Of a stretch of 64,000 bases of DNA, positions 24,060 to 37,249 are shown one piece after another (positions within the stretch are counted from its first letter, which is position 1; each line of letters opens with the position of its first letter). A program made the position numbers and the translations under genes. Origin of the DNA: Rhytidiadelphus loreus (Eukaryota; Streptophyta; Bryopsida; Hypnales; Hylocomiaceae); NCBI GenBank assembly GCA_947034895.1, contig OX344763.1, positions 63,941,093-64,005,092 on the forward strand. The letters run 5' to 3'. Below the pieces are notes generated by a model. The model was not told the origin of the DNA. It made no database searches and saw only the letters and a program-made list of their open reading frames with translations.

Positions 24060-24560
24060 TTGGGCCTTTTCGATGTCCGGGCTGGGTGGGTGCGGGCGGG
24101 TTTCTAATCAGTAAGGGTCGGGGATGGAACAGGAGGGTGCAATGTCCGGGCTAGGTGGGTGCGGGCGGGTTTCTAATCGGTAAGGGTCGGGGATGGAACA
24201 GGAGGGTGCGGGTATGGGGCGGGAGGGATTCTAATCGGGAAGGGATGGGGATCACTCTGGAGGGGGCGAGTATAGTGCGGGTGGGTATCTAATCGGATAT
24301 GGTCGGTGGATCAATCTGGAGGGTGCGGGTGCGTTTCTAATTGGGTATTGATAGGGGATCGAACATGATGAAGCAGGCGGATTTCTTAATGGGTATAGTT
24401 CTAGGATCTGCAGGTTGGCTGCAGGTGGATTTCTAATCGGATTGGGTTTAGAAATTGAATTGGAGGTTGAGGGAGGGTTTCCAGTCGGCTATGGATGTGA
24501 AGGTGTACTGGGATGGTGAGGCTGGGGGTCCAATCGGGTATGGTCGGGGTTGAACGGGGA
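24060..24560. repeat. GC-rich minisatellite, G-rich on the + strand
   Basis: Two clear ~70-bp copies (from about 24,073 and 24,142) contain GGTGCGGGCGGGTTTCTAATC and AAGGGTCGGGGATGGAACAG, followed by degenerate copies to about 24,560. Strand asymmetry is opposite to the 22.1-23.5 kb minisatellite. Confidence 0.8.
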
Positions 24561-25161
24561 TGGTGTGGCGAGGGGAGCCAGCTGGCATAGATGGTTTATT
24601 GCTTGGGTAGGATGTGGTTTGGGATTTGTACCGGGAGGGTCAGATTTGGATGCCACTCTGTTCGGTATAGGTTTGGGGGGGCTGAGAAAGGACTCATAGG
24701 TGTTGTTAATACCTTAACAGAGTTTGAAGGACGTCTAGTGGATTGTAGTCAATTCCTCTATCATGCATTACTAATTGTCACCGTCAAGTTCTTCTCGATA
24801 TTCCCCCTGATTGTTAAGTTCTGTCAGACAATACATTTTAGATGCACAGGGCATAAATGAATCGTAACTTATATTATTTATCTTATGGATCGCCAACCAT
24901 AGAATAGGATTTTTTGGTGGTGAAATAAGTCGTAATAAATGAATGTCGTTGTAGTCAGATATTTCCGTCATTAGATGGTAACACCTACATTACTTGTATG
25001 ATGCACAATTTAAAAATCTGAGAGAGAAAATCATCGAGGATGTTCAACCATACCTAGGGACTCTGAGGACGGTGTCACCGTTCCTTCATTCCATACACTC
25101 GGATTATTTGAAATTCTATGGTGTACCAGCAATGTAATAGTTTGGTTTTCGAGAGGCTTGC

Positions 25162-28100
25162 TTGACCATTAGTATGACGTTTGCTTCGATGGTAGTTGTG
25201 AGAGCACTTGGAATAGTGGTCCCGATTTCCTTTCCTGTTGGTGACTTGGGATACGCTGTTGTGAATTCCTCGCAATTGAGTGCTCGATTTCTTCTTTTAG
25301 AGAACTCCTTGGATATTGATGAAGAGGTGTTTGATAGTTCTACTAGGGACTTGACGCATACAATAGGTCAAGAGGCCGTTGTTCTTGGACCTATTAAGAA
25401 ATGGCATTTGCGTGCAGGTCGGTATTTAGCGTATGGTTTACCTCTATCCGCTGCTGGAGATACCACTCCAGGAGGTACAACTAGACTTTCTAGCACTAGC
25501 ACATTCCAGACACCGTTCTTGAATACTGTGAAGGTTGAGCTTGGGGTTGAGGTCATTGCCCTTGATAGCGATGATTCTAACGACTCATCCCCACCTTCTA
25601 AACTTCTGAAATCGAATTCAGCGCGTTCTGTTCAGAGACATACCTCATCTTCCTCACATTCACCTACCTTCGTGACAGCTTCATCATCTTCTCATGAACC
25701 CTCTATCATTCCATGTCTACGGAGGTTGTGCCAAACAAAGGGCTCTAGGAATGCGTTTAAAAAGGTCGATTGGAACATTATCCAAATTTGTGTTGTCCAA
25801 TTTCTTCCGCCTCTGTATAACAATGATGTGATATTTGAGTTACCGGCAATCGTAAGTCAGTGTGCGTCTTTCTCTCAAGCGAAACTTCTCGCAAGAATGG
25901 AGAAACGCTATGACGGTCACGTGTGGTCTAATCTCCATACGACAAACATAAAAAATGGAGACGCTCTTACATTTAGATTGTCATCATGCGTAGGGCATCT
26001 TCATTGTGACAACTCATCTTGTGACTACCTCACTCGTGAGCACCATGTAACCCTGATCAACGAGATTGAATGGGATGGTTGTTCCCCTGTTCCATTTGAA
26101 GTTGGAGGAATTCCTCCATCTGGATCGACTATCACGTGCAAGATATGTTGCACTGCTCCATCATGTATTGATAGTTGTCATACCAAAATTTATTATGTAG
26201 TTGGCTCAGCTGACATGACTCGAGCTTGTGTTCATTTTGGTTCTCACAATCATCCTGTGAGAGCAAGAGACTGCCGGGACTCGAAGGAGAAGACGCGTTC
26301 TATGATTTCGGACCAAGTTGAGCGGAATCCATCAACAACAAATTTAGCTATCATTCTAGAGGCAAGCAAGGAGTTATTGGGAGGTATGCTTCTCCGAGTA
26401 GAGGGAGCTCCGCCCACCCAATTCGGAATACATGAATTGACGCCGGTTCGTGAGAAATGCAAATTCATGAGTTCGCCGAGCATACGAAACGAAGTCACTA
26501 CATTCAAGTACTTCCGCCGTTTCGGAGTTATGGACAGCATCACAAAGCTTCGAGGATGCAACAATTGGGCATTTGTTCAGGAGAATAAATTCTCGGGGCA
26601 GGGATCTGACTCCGACAAAGTGTTTGTGTTTAAAATGTCCGAGGTTGGTCCTGGCAGTGGCGTCGACCTAGTAACTCGCATGCAGCCCGGAGGAGACCTA
26701 GAAGATGGTTGGATCATGTTCGACCATGTGAGGTGTGTGAAGTAGTGGACGACTATTGCGTGTCATGTTTATGACACGCGATATTGTCGTGTAATGACTA
26801 TGGCGGTGTCCGATATGCAATCAGAAGATGCAGTTGCCCAATGTGACTTCTGGAAAAATTTGAACGTTGTCATGGGCAGACATGGAATTCCATTGCCTTA
26901 TTTTAAGGGTTTCATGGCTGATTCAGCACTAGCAAACTGGAATGCGGTGAGGATTGTCTATGGGAGTGGTGACCCTAGCGTCCCTATGTCCAATAGGGAG
27001 CGCACATGTTTATTTCACTGGACTCAATCACTGGAGAAGCACACAAAAGCGGACATTCGTGGTGACCTCTAAGATTAGCACCGAAAATTGTGCAAACAAT
27101 ATAAAGATGCAAACTCTTTAGAGGAGTCCAAGATTAGGTTTCATGCCATTCAAACATGGTGGCATTCTTCAGGAGCCACAACTGAAGACGGTCTTCGCCG
27201 ACTAGAGTTGTGGTTGGCCTTCTGGCATTTCAAATACAGACAATGGAGAGCCTTCATGGACACTGTGAGATTCATTATTTTCCAAACCATGTTTATCCGC
27301 ATTTCCAATTGAGTCCACAGTTCTTTGCGTTAGGTTAGCTCTGTTAGTTGTCCTCTTTCATTGCAGTTGTTGTCGTATATTTCATGAGTACCGCATCCAC
27401 TCATGTGGAACCGCAAACTCTTATCCTTGATATACATGCCTACTTCTATTTTTGAAAATGACTATGCATGTTTGGCGATACAGGGGTTGTCTCAAAATGA
27501 ACTCATCCAGATTCCTACTTGCAACCTTGCTGAGACGGTTCATAATAAATGGATGCAACAATCAGGAAAACGCGGGAATGATTTGTATGTAGCTACTGTG
27601 GATGATTATGTTCGAGCATTCATGCAGATGGTTAGATACTACCAGTTCTTAAAAGGTGAGAGACCAGGTAATGGTCCAGGAAAAGAAGAACTACTACTTC
27701 GTTCAGCACACCGGTATGCCCAACGTACTGGTAATCCGAAGGGATTGAATGATGCCATGGCAACAGTGCCAGGCGTTCGAGAATACTATAGTAGACAGCC
27801 TCATCTGGAAGGCGAAGAAGTTTTCGAATCAGAGCTGCGAATGCCCAATCTTCCTCCTGGTTCTGAGCAAGATTCACACCGGCCTGACAAAGTGAACTAT
27901 TCCCGACCACGTGTTGGAACGAGGAGCAGGCATGCCCAAGCATCACTTACTAACTTGGAGACCATTACTGAAGATGCGTTGCCTTTCTCGAATTATGAGG
28001 ATACGGAATTATTGGAGTCACATGACCCAATGTCAACATGTCAAGCAGTTGGGGCCTCTCGAGTGAGAAGGGTTCAAGAAACGGCCTGTGATGAGTCAAA

Positions 28101-28941
28101 ATGGCATATTGCCTGATTGAGCAAGATGTCGTCGAAGGCGTGTTTTGCATTGCAAGCGATTACACGGAAGAAGTGCGTAGCAAAGATAGTGCAAGGCAAT
28201 AGGGGAACCGCTGCACCTACATACACAGGGAACATGGACAATTATAGGAAGAATAGAATTGAAAGGATGCAATTTTTCTTTTGCAACGATGACATTTCAC
28301 GATGCGTGAAGGGTTCGCGATGGAAGTGGGTTCTCTTGAAACCGGAAGTGCCTGACATTTGGCCAGTGCAGGTTGGAACTAGTCTTACGCCCAAAGAAAT
28401 TCTAGACTTCCAGAATGCAGGTTTCCGACTTCCACAATGTGTTGAAATCTCTCCCCGCAGGCTATTTGGGCACAATGATCTACCAGCTGATGTTTCCGGA
28501 ATTCGGGTTCCCGACTCTCCCGTAGAGCATTCAAGTATAAGGTCAGGTAAGAAAATTTGAAGAAACCCAAAGTCACCTACAACTAAACAAGCTAACAACT
28601 GCGCTTCAGCACTTATTTTGGAAGCAGTGGTTCGTCAAGTCACTATGGTACCGCATCCTGGCTTTGGATGCATCATCATTATTGACTCAGGTACACCGCC
28701 TGCCATTCAATAGTACGTGGTCACTATAGGATCATTCCCTGATTGCACTTGCCCTTATTTTAAGGAGATGTCAACAAAGGCTCTAGGAAAAAGAGGAGAG
28801 TGGGCAAATTGCAAGCATTTATACTTCCTCTTCGTTGGCGTTTGCCAACTAGATGCAAATGTAGATGTGTTTATTCATGCTCCTAGTTTTAGCTTCAACG
28901 AGGTGAATCGTCTTCTTCAGAGTGGCATCTTGAGTCTATAA
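25162..28941 (+). pseudogene. MULE-type transposase, decayed
   Basis: Two exons joined in phase at 27264/27367 (GTGAGA donor, TTGCAG acceptor). A Ser-rich N terminus is followed by a Cys/His cluster (about 25,990-26,260) ending HFGSHNHPV, resembling WRKY/GCM1-type zinc ligands of Mutator transposases. Next come WIMFDHVRC, then HVYDTRYCRVMT, FKGFMADSALANWNAV and RTCLFHWTQSL, which read as the MULE core. The C terminus has a SWIM finger: CTCPYF, then CKH about 20 residues on, near 28,747-28,820. In-frame stops: TAG 26743, TAA 27070, TAG 27076, TGA 27385, TGA 28114, TGA 28558, TAG 28711; the frame is open on both sides of each. No frameshift is needed. True start uncertain. The element is non-functional as it stands. 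Confidence 0.85.
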
Positions 28942-30590
28942 AGCATTCAGTACGTTCCCGAAGACATTGGCCATTGTTGATAGCCTAGCACTAAACACCT
29001 ATGGGTGATGTTTTCTGAACGTGTTTGATGTATCATTTGTAGTGAGACTAAAAGGGCCACTACTCGATTTGAGTTCTCAATTGTTTTCTAGAAGTTGCAC
29101 AAGGCCTTTTGATTGATATTGTTTCTACCTCTAGTATCTTGAATTTACATTTTGGAGGGATATGAATGTTCGTAGACAGTATCCGATATAATGCCTTTCT
29201 AAATAAAGTTTCATTGCCCAAAATTTGAAACTAGAGATTGGAAGAACACTTCCCTAGATTCCAATTCTTCAATGATGATGCTAGGACTACTGGATTAAAT
29301 TATGCATACCAAGAGCACCGACAAGGTGCCTCTCGGTGCCGAGAATTACATTATTGTTCAAGAAGGTATGCCTAGAATGTGTCTTCCTCAGTTGTACAGT
29401 GAGCATAATTAGGTGTGGGAGGCAATGTATTCTTAATTACTCCCACCTTCTTATAGGATAATATAGTGCTCGTTCCGTGCAGCCAGAATGTGTAGTGATG
29501 AATTACAACTGTGGTTCCCAACAAAGTTCTAGAGTATTTCCATTAGATAGAAGGAGGTCAATACTAGAAGCATGCCGTAGTATAAGATTAGAGGCCTATA
29601 TGACCAACGTGGGTTGAACTGCACTTTTAGATATGTAGTGACACATATTTTAGTTTACCTAAGCAAAATCATAAAAAATATATTAGAGGAAATGCAAATG
29701 AACTTCAGTCGAATAACTAATTTCTACAAATAAAAATGTGTGTATTTTTGGAACCCGGCATGTTTAAACCCAAGGTATTAGGTCCACAATTATAGGTTTT
29801 CAATTACACCCTAAACTGTAGTGCAAGATTATTTTTCTGTTCTAAGTCCCGCAATGTCTAAACCGATACCTTCACCCTAAACCGCCAATGATACCTACGT
29901 CAATGTTTTCCACCCATGGTGATAGGACTACTCGCATGGTGATATGCCTAGATACAAAAGATTCTTGTATTAAACCACCCCAAACTTTAGTTGAAATCCA
30001 TTACTAAGTCTTAGTGCAAGGTGGTCAATCTTACGATGGATTCCGAATTCTATACCCAAAAGTGTAACTTGGATGTCCCTGGATGTCCTCCATTTTATGG
30101 CACGAGATGTAGACGTGTACCTTCTATACCCTAAATCAAATTTTTTTCAAATCTCGAAAGCTTCAGAGAAATTATATTACCTTTCGATCAACATTCCAGG
30201 AACTCTACTTCCATAGAGGACTTCCATCCTCCTTAACACATAATCCGAACATGCATACATGATATGATAAGGGGGAAAAAAATAACTCACGCCAAAGCGC
30301 AATACCCTAAACCATATGAATCCCATTGTAGGAGGACCTCAATGTTGTTCTCATTGGTGGATTAGGTTGGGTCCAAAAAAAAAAATCCTAAACATAAACA
30401 TTATAATTGTCGATTGCATGTGGTATGAACCCGTTGCTTTCTTTTGCATATATTTCAAACCTAATTTGTCCTATATGTACATCCTTTTTATAATTTTTGA
30501 TCACTCCTATTTCCATCCTGTTTCATGTACTTTTTGAAGTCACATGGGTCTCTATTCCTCATCCATCATCATCCATTTTCTAATCTTCTT
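28942..30590. other. Intergenic, nothing recognised
   Basis: 3' flank of the MULE gene and AT-rich sequence with several AAACCCTAAAC-like words. No supported gene. Confidence 0.45.
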
Positions 30591-31302
30591 TTATTCATTA
30601 TAACATCTAATTTCATCCACTAATTTCATCCACTAATTTCATCCACTAATTTCATCCACTAATTTCATCCACTAATTTCATCCACTTTTTTCATCCACTT
30701 TTTCATCCACTTTTTCATTCACTTTTTCATCCACTTTTTCATCCACTTTTTCATCCACTTTTTTCATCCACTTTTTCATCCACTAATTTCATCCACTTTT
30801 TTCATCCACTTTTTTCATCCACTTTTTTCATCCACTTTTTCATCCACTTTTTTCATCCACTTTTTCATCTACTTTCATTCATTTTCCAACGGAATTCATC
30901 CAAACCCTAAACCAATTTCATCCATTTCTTGATGTCAAATAGAATGGCCAAAAAAATTATATATTTCTATACATTCTCTAAAATGTATGGATCGACACAC
31001 TTGCATCAACCTTCATCTCCTTACTGAAATTTCCTTCACCACAGAGCATTTGCAATTCTCCCGGGAGTTCTCCTCTTTTCCTATGAAAATGTCATTAAAT
31101 GTTTTCATTTACCTCCATCCATTTCTCCAATGTTTTTTCTCATCATCTTTCCAAAAAAAAATCTGAACCCTAAACCCTTTTTCCACCATCCAATTTCTAA
31201 ATTATTTTTTCCAATCCATCATCCCATTTCATCAATTTTTCCCTTCTTTCCGTTTAATATAGAAGCTCTACGCTCCAAATTCTATGCTCTACGCTCGTAT
31301 AC
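30590..31302 (-). repeat. Interspersed repeat with TTTCATCCAC microsatellite, copy 2 (inverted)
   Basis: About 25 units of TTTCATCCACTAA or TTTTTCATCCAC run from ~30,590 to 30,890, followed by A/T-rich sequence and TGCTCTACGCTCGTATAC at 31285-31302, the exact reverse complement of 15638-15655. Order from the outside inwards is the same as in the copy at 15.6 kb. Confidence 0.6.
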
Positions 31303-31435
31303 TAGCTTCGTTGATTTCTTTGACCCACTTTAATCTCAACCAATCACAAAGCTAGGTTCTACCACATCATATGCAAGTTAGCTTTATATTAAGTTCTATG
31401 GATATGGACTTCTGCCACCTTTAGTCCACTCAACC

Positions 31436-34400
31436 ATGCATCCACCCCACTTCACAATATGCGTGGACTCCCTTCTCATCCTGTTCAGCATGACACCCTT
31501 CTTGAGAAGTCTCAAGCCTACACCCTATTGTGATGAAGTGAAAGAGCTTGAGAAGAAAATAGATAGAAACGAATATCAGAACTCGAACGGGACACCCTTC
31601 AATGGAAAGCGGCTATGTATGAAGATTTGGTCGCTATTCAATGACTTCAACACGTTGAGGGGGAAGCTTGAAATGCAAACTAAAATGAACAAGCCCAGGT
31701 CAATTTCCATTAATCTTGTAAGCAGAGGTGGTAGTGAAGGTTCCCGCAGAAATGCAACACAAGCATCTGGTGTAGGTCAAGGAAAAAGAAAATCCGTGGT
31801 ACAAGATATACCTCAAGCACGCAAGGGTGGAAAGAGAAATGATGCATCCCCCTTTGCAAAGAAGCTTCTAGAGAGGGCTTCAGAACAATCAGGACTTGTA
31901 GAAGGGAGCTATGTGGAGGAAATGCTAAATGTCCCTCACTCCCGAGCAACGGATAGAAAGCCGGACTATAAGCTTGTGAGCGAAGCATACAAGCGATTTT
32001 GGACAACCTGTGAAGATGCTTATGTCTTCAAGGTTGACGAGAAGAAAGAGATTGCCATCGAGCAACTCATGGGAGCCCCTTCAACATTCAACATTTGGTC
32101 GAAGGAGGACAAACTTGTAGACAACATGGTTAATTATTTGGTCAATTTTCCGGACAAATCAACCAAACAGATTCTCTATGTCATGCCAATGGGCTTCTGC
32201 GTGAAACCAAAAAACTAAGATGATATTAAGTAAGGAAAATTTTATATCATAAACGATCAGCACAGTGATGATGTTAGCAAGATTATCGTGGCAAAAGATG
32301 GGCTATCCAAGAAATCCATTGCAAGCTCAATCAATGGGGATAGTATCAACATCGAGGCAAATTGTAGAGAATACGAGGAATGCAACCAAGTTCCATGTAC
32401 ATAAATTAGCTCGATTCGAGCTAATATGCTATTACATAGTTCGACATCTCGTTCAATATGTAAATAGCAATTAGTTCATTAGATCTACAAATGAGCTCGA
32501 TTCGAGCTAATCTGCCATCCCAAACCACCCTCTCATTTTTCATCGCAGGAATTTGAGAAGGCAGTATACATTTGGTTCTCTATGATCGATGTCAATAAGA
32601 GTCTAAAGATGACAAAGAAAAAAGATAAAGAAGAGAAGTTGAAGCTCACGAATGAGCTGAAGCTAATAATGGCTCCCGAGGTGTATAAGCTCTGGAGCAA
32701 TGTTATTACGAATGCTGCCCCTTGTGAGCTCATAAACGCGGATACATTGAAGAAGTTCAATGCAAGGACTGATTGGAATCCGGAGAACTGCATGCTAACG
32801 CGTGAGTTCTTCAAGTTCCTTGGTAATCTGAGTTATGAGGAACTCGGAAAGCTCGCAAACCATATTCTGAACCAATCCGGAGAAAAGTGCAAGCTTCTGT
32901 ATCCCAAAGTGACTATCAAGGCAATTTCATCGGTCCTTGAAAGTTGCTATACAACTAAGGAGTGGGCGGAGCGACAAAAACGTAAGCATCTGGTGAAAAA
33001 GGAGTTGCATACCATCAAACCAGACCTTGGTCTTCTGAACGCAAGGAACGAAATTATAGTCAAGAATTGGAAGGCATTCAAGAGGGACAAGTGCATCTCA
33101 AAGGCTACAATGGATGTCCTCTTGGACCGGCCTAGAGAAGCATACTTTGCTCAGGCAAAGCTTGTGAGGTCAAAAAACAAGACTTGTGCGGAGTTGTTAG
33201 AGCAGGCATACGAGTTCTTCAAGGTCTTCCTAGAGCACAGGACAAAGTTTGTCAAGCCTACGGCAACCGAACAATACCGCACATACGACACCAATAAAAA
33301 TACACACTCGGACTGGAAGACTTATTCTTGGATGTCGAATACGCCTAGGAGAACGACGCTCGGATTGATTGATTTCCAAAACCTACTAGGGATTGAGAAG
33401 AGGGATATGTCACCTGTTGACAATCCGTTTTTTGTCAAAGTGATAACATCATTGGTCAAGGCCAAGAAGCCGCAACTCAAGGATGTTCCATCCTAGCTAT
33501 TCATTTGCACGGATGAAAAGGAGCAAGTCCAAGTCTTGCACTTCGTGGAGTCCAACAAAGTATTTAATTCATACAACATTGACTTCTCCATGTACAGCGC
33601 TGGGAAAAACGATTGCTTGTGCAATGTAGCAGCGTCGAAGATGTCGAAGAAGGTGCTGCTAATGTTTTTATAGAAAACAAGCAACATCGATCCAGTTAAA
33701 ATTCCTGAAGAATTCAATTGCCCTGATACAATACGATATATGAAGGCAAGGGCATACATCAAGCTCGAGTATCGAATTTTCAATACCGAGTTACGCATGG
33801 AATTTTATTTGTGGCTAATTAAGAAATTCTGCAACCCTGAAATGTGTGTCTTTTTGGGATTCGCAGGTGGAAAATTCACATGCACTGCTATGGTAGGTTC
33901 TCTCACAAGTACCGAGTTCATGAGATTGACATATGTATGTTCATCTTGATTCGAGTTGATTTGATTCATGGGTCTTCATTTTAATCAACATATGTAATAG
34001 CTCCGTGCAAATGAATTGTGTTGATGTCTATGCATTTGGGCCAACAGAGCTGTGGTCTTGGTGGCAAGATATATGTACCAAGGCGCTCAATTTGGACAAG
34101 TCAGACTTTCTCAAGAGCGGTTACCATGTGCAATCAGCTAATGTGGCTCTGGGATCTTTGACCCCGTCATCATCAAGGCGTATTCTAAGGTCTAGTCAAG
34201 GTTCCCCTGGAATCCAGCTGAGAAGGACCCCGGCTCCAATCGTCGACGATGTTGAGGACATATCCTCCAATGATGTGACCCATGAAGATGATGCTACGGA
34301 CTGCAATTTCATGGAAGAGGAGAGGTTGGATGATATGCTGACGCCTACAAGTCGTACACTTGTAGATGTCCCTGGATCATCTGGATTGTCAATGCTACCC

Positions 34401-35042
34401 CCCATGTTGCAGACTCCATTCGGACGACCACTACAAATGAGGAAACGAGATACTATGAGCAGCATCATCAAGCACATGGTTGTTATGAATCAAAGGAATA
34501 CTGAAGCCATCGCCATAATGCAGGAGTAGAACGAGATATCGTAGAAGAATACATAGCTCGTTCTTGCAGCATTGCGTGCCGAACAAGCCCAAGAATGGCA
34601 ACTGAACATGGAGATGTATAGGAGCACGCAGGCATGGATGGAAAGAGAGTCTCAACAGAACAGGGACTTTTTTCAAGCCCAGCTGAATAGAGATGCGGTC
34701 GCACCGATCGCATCTATTGCGTCGTCCGGGACGTCATCGCAATTGTTGCTGGGGGGCCAACCATCAGCCTCTACCAACAGTGATGTGTCAAGCCATGTGG
34801 AGTCGATGATCCAGTCTCCACTTCTACCTGCCGGTGCACCGATCTCACCACCTCTTCCTCCTCCGGCAAATAATGTCGTTGTACCAGCTTCCAATGAGCT
34901 GCAGGGTGGACTGGAGGTGGCGTCATCCGCCACGGCGGAAGTGATCATGGTTGGGCACAACTTGACTGTGGATGCTTCCGTCGTGGATGTTGGAAGTAGT
35001 TCCCAACCCACCGATGGACCATCAACAGGTTGTGCTCAATGA
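31436..35042 (+). pseudogene. Gene C: decayed gene with a methyltransferase-like motif I
   Basis: Exon-like blocks: 31436-~32229, 32549-33892 and 34001-35042. The first encodes a basic unrecognised region. The second ends with EFYLWLIKKFCNPEMCVFLGFAGGKFTCTAM immediately before a GTAGGT donor; FLGFAGGKF aligns with the motif I region (DPFAGGGTT) of N4/N6 amino-methyltransferases, preceded by the usual helix. The last block is Ser/Pro-rich and low in complexity. In-frame stops: TAA 32216; TAG 33494, 33671, 34527, 34542 and 34554. Reading Gln at the last three gives a natural Q-rich helix. No DPPY-like motif was found. Related in type to A/B but not clearly homologous outside this motif. Function unknown. 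Confidence 0.55.
32405..32425. repeat. Perfect inverted repeat, 10-bp arms
   Basis: Arms ATTAGCTCGA and TCGAGCTAAT around a single T, in the intron of gene C. Shorter or diverged relatives occur at 32494-32508 (7-bp arms), ~33,945, 35067-35085 and ~36,485. Confidence 0.7.
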
Positions 35043-35066
35043 TCACATGTTCCTTGTTTTGTAGTT

Positions 35067-35085
35067 TCAGCTCGACTCGAGCTGA
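35067..35085. repeat. Perfect inverted repeat, 9-bp arms
   Basis: Arms TCAGCTCGA and TCGAGCTGA around a C, 25 bp after the last stop of gene C. Same family as the palindrome at 32405. Confidence 0.7.
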
Positions 35086-35351
35086 TTTGAATGACTGAGC
35101 GGATGTTGTAGATTCTTGTAGATATAGTAGATAGTTTTGGAGGAGAGACATTTCCATTTGGTGATCCATAGTGTTCCGATGATTTGTTCCCAATTTTGTA
35201 TTTTTGAAACTCATTTGATGAGCATGTAATATACAACTTTCTCATGGACAGTTACTTCTTCAATGTGTATTGACAAGCCCCATGGATTTCCAAAATGTGA
35301 ATAATGATTGTCAATTGCCTTGCCTTCCATCTTGTATGCAAGTCTAAGTGG

Positions 35352-37249
35352 ATGCTTCGACCATCCATGACATCCCAACTCCCACTCCCCACTCAAATGA
35401 TATTATCGGGGCATCAACTTTGGATACTACACCTACCAGACTCGTAGATATGGATGATCCTTTGGGTTCCACGGAGAGGAAGGTACTATATTCTCGAACG
35501 TTATCATAGACTCGTAGGGATTTTATGAATTTGAGTGCTGATGTTGTTGGTCGTAGACTTCTTGAATGATTTCACGTGGTCATCGCACTGAGCCGGTTTC
35601 TAAAATGTTACTAGCTACATTGTCCATCCCTTTCTTAGCAAGATAACGTAAGAACCTCTGAGGTCGTCCTTCCTCCATTGAGGTCCAAGGTGGCAGAGAA
35701 GTGGGTAAACGTTGTCCTAGACCTCAATGGGATTCTATGTGTGGCCGAAGATTGGAAGTCCAAGGGGTCGATGGGACAATTCAACCACCACTCTAAGCCG
35801 CACTCGGCATCTGTTGCCGCAATTGTTGGGCCAAAGGTGGTGTATGTCCGACCCAATTGCTCCGACCCTAATTGAGTTACAGAAGATTGCATTTGTTTTA
35901 GTGTGGAACTCTATGAAGAAGTCCACCACTGATCAGATTGCCAAGTACCTATTCCGGGATGGGAAAATGCCCGTCCTCGTTTTGGGGCAGGACTCCTGTA
36001 AGACAATTAAGTGCAGGGATAGGGCCGGCAGGTTGACATCCTATAAAGAATCGGGAACTAATAAGGACTTGTTCTTGAAGAATATGGATCATCTACTCTC
36101 TGGATTCCAAGGAAGGTTTTCTTATGACAATATCGTCATAGTAGATGATAACCCTCGTAAACAGATTATGAATAGGCCAGAGAATGTAATACTTCTAGAT
36201 TCGTGGTCATATTGGGGAAATGGGGAGAAGGACTCATTCCTCTTAAATGTCCTATTGCCCTGGTTCAAGCGATTGCATGTCAATCGCAACGTGGGGTTGG
36301 AATTGTTTCGGTCAAACAGTGTAGGGAGAATCGGGCGTGAATGCTTTGCAAAGAGAGGGTGCGTCAGGAGTACGACAAGCTCATGGAGGTTGTTCGTGGG
36401 TCATCTAGTGTTAGTTAGCGCTGCGCATAGAGGTATGTAGTTCAGGTTGGACAATCATTTTGTAAATCTCATAGGATTCCATTTGAGCTCAATTCAAGCT
36501 GATTTGTAGCTCGTTGATTCTTTTCATGATTCATAACCATTCAGCACCTTCCATCTTGATGTCAATTTTCTTTGAGAATGGTTGGTCACTAATGTACACT
36601 GCTTGTAATTCAGGGATCCAACATATCCAAGTCCCCTACCCTAGTTGATCAACTTCAATGCCAAGTGTTAGCTGATTCTATTTTCGACTACGAACAATAT
36701 GTAATCCTTAGTACCGGGAACTTCTTATGCTCTACTCCCACTGTAAATTCCTTTATGGACTTTTCTGTGTTTCCTATTGATGACAAGGTGGTAGATAGTC
36801 CTCTTGATCAGAAGCTGCGCTTGCCGGTGTCATGTTCACCACTGCTGCTGCGCTCTAGGAACCCCAAGGCTTTGTCGCAATCCTCGTCTGGATCAGATAG
36901 ATTGACTCAGAGAAGGCTTTACGAAGATACCAACTATCAAATGCCTATCTTGGTGGTGGGTTTGCAAGTCCCGACTCAAGCATGTGAGGAAATCGTGAAG
37001 TTGTCGGTTATTCCACCAACACCTACTCGGCACCGTGCACCAACTCACGTGAAGAGGTTTAAGAAAAATCATGATGGTCCATCACGTAGTCAGTGTTCTA
37101 GTCCAAGTTGGGATTCCTGGGAACGCAGGTCATTGCAAGCACAACGGAGGGAGAAATGCCATGGAGATGGAAGTAGTGGTAAAACTTATAGTCAGGGACC
37201 AGAAATTTTGAGGGCCATGGAGAAATTGAAGACTATTTTGTATAGTTGA
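35352..37249 (+). pseudogene. Gene D: FCP1/NLI-interacting-factor-like phosphatase, decayed
   Basis: Blocks: ~35352-35482 (acidic N-terminal segment ending at a GTACTA donor), 35639-~36432 (catalytic domain) and 36614-37249 (C-terminal tail, TGA). The domain shows WVNVVLDLNGILC, then FVLVWNSM, then NIVIVDDNP and VILLDSW, the order seen in HAD-type FCP1 homology domains. The usual DxDx(T/V) is DLNGI, so the second catalytic Asp is Asn; plant relatives with LDLNG or LDING are known to me, so this may be lineage-typical. A one-base frame change is needed between VYVRPNCSD and LIELQKIAF (~35,862-35,875), and another near 36,355. It starts 310 bp after gene C on the same strand. Confidence 0.65.
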
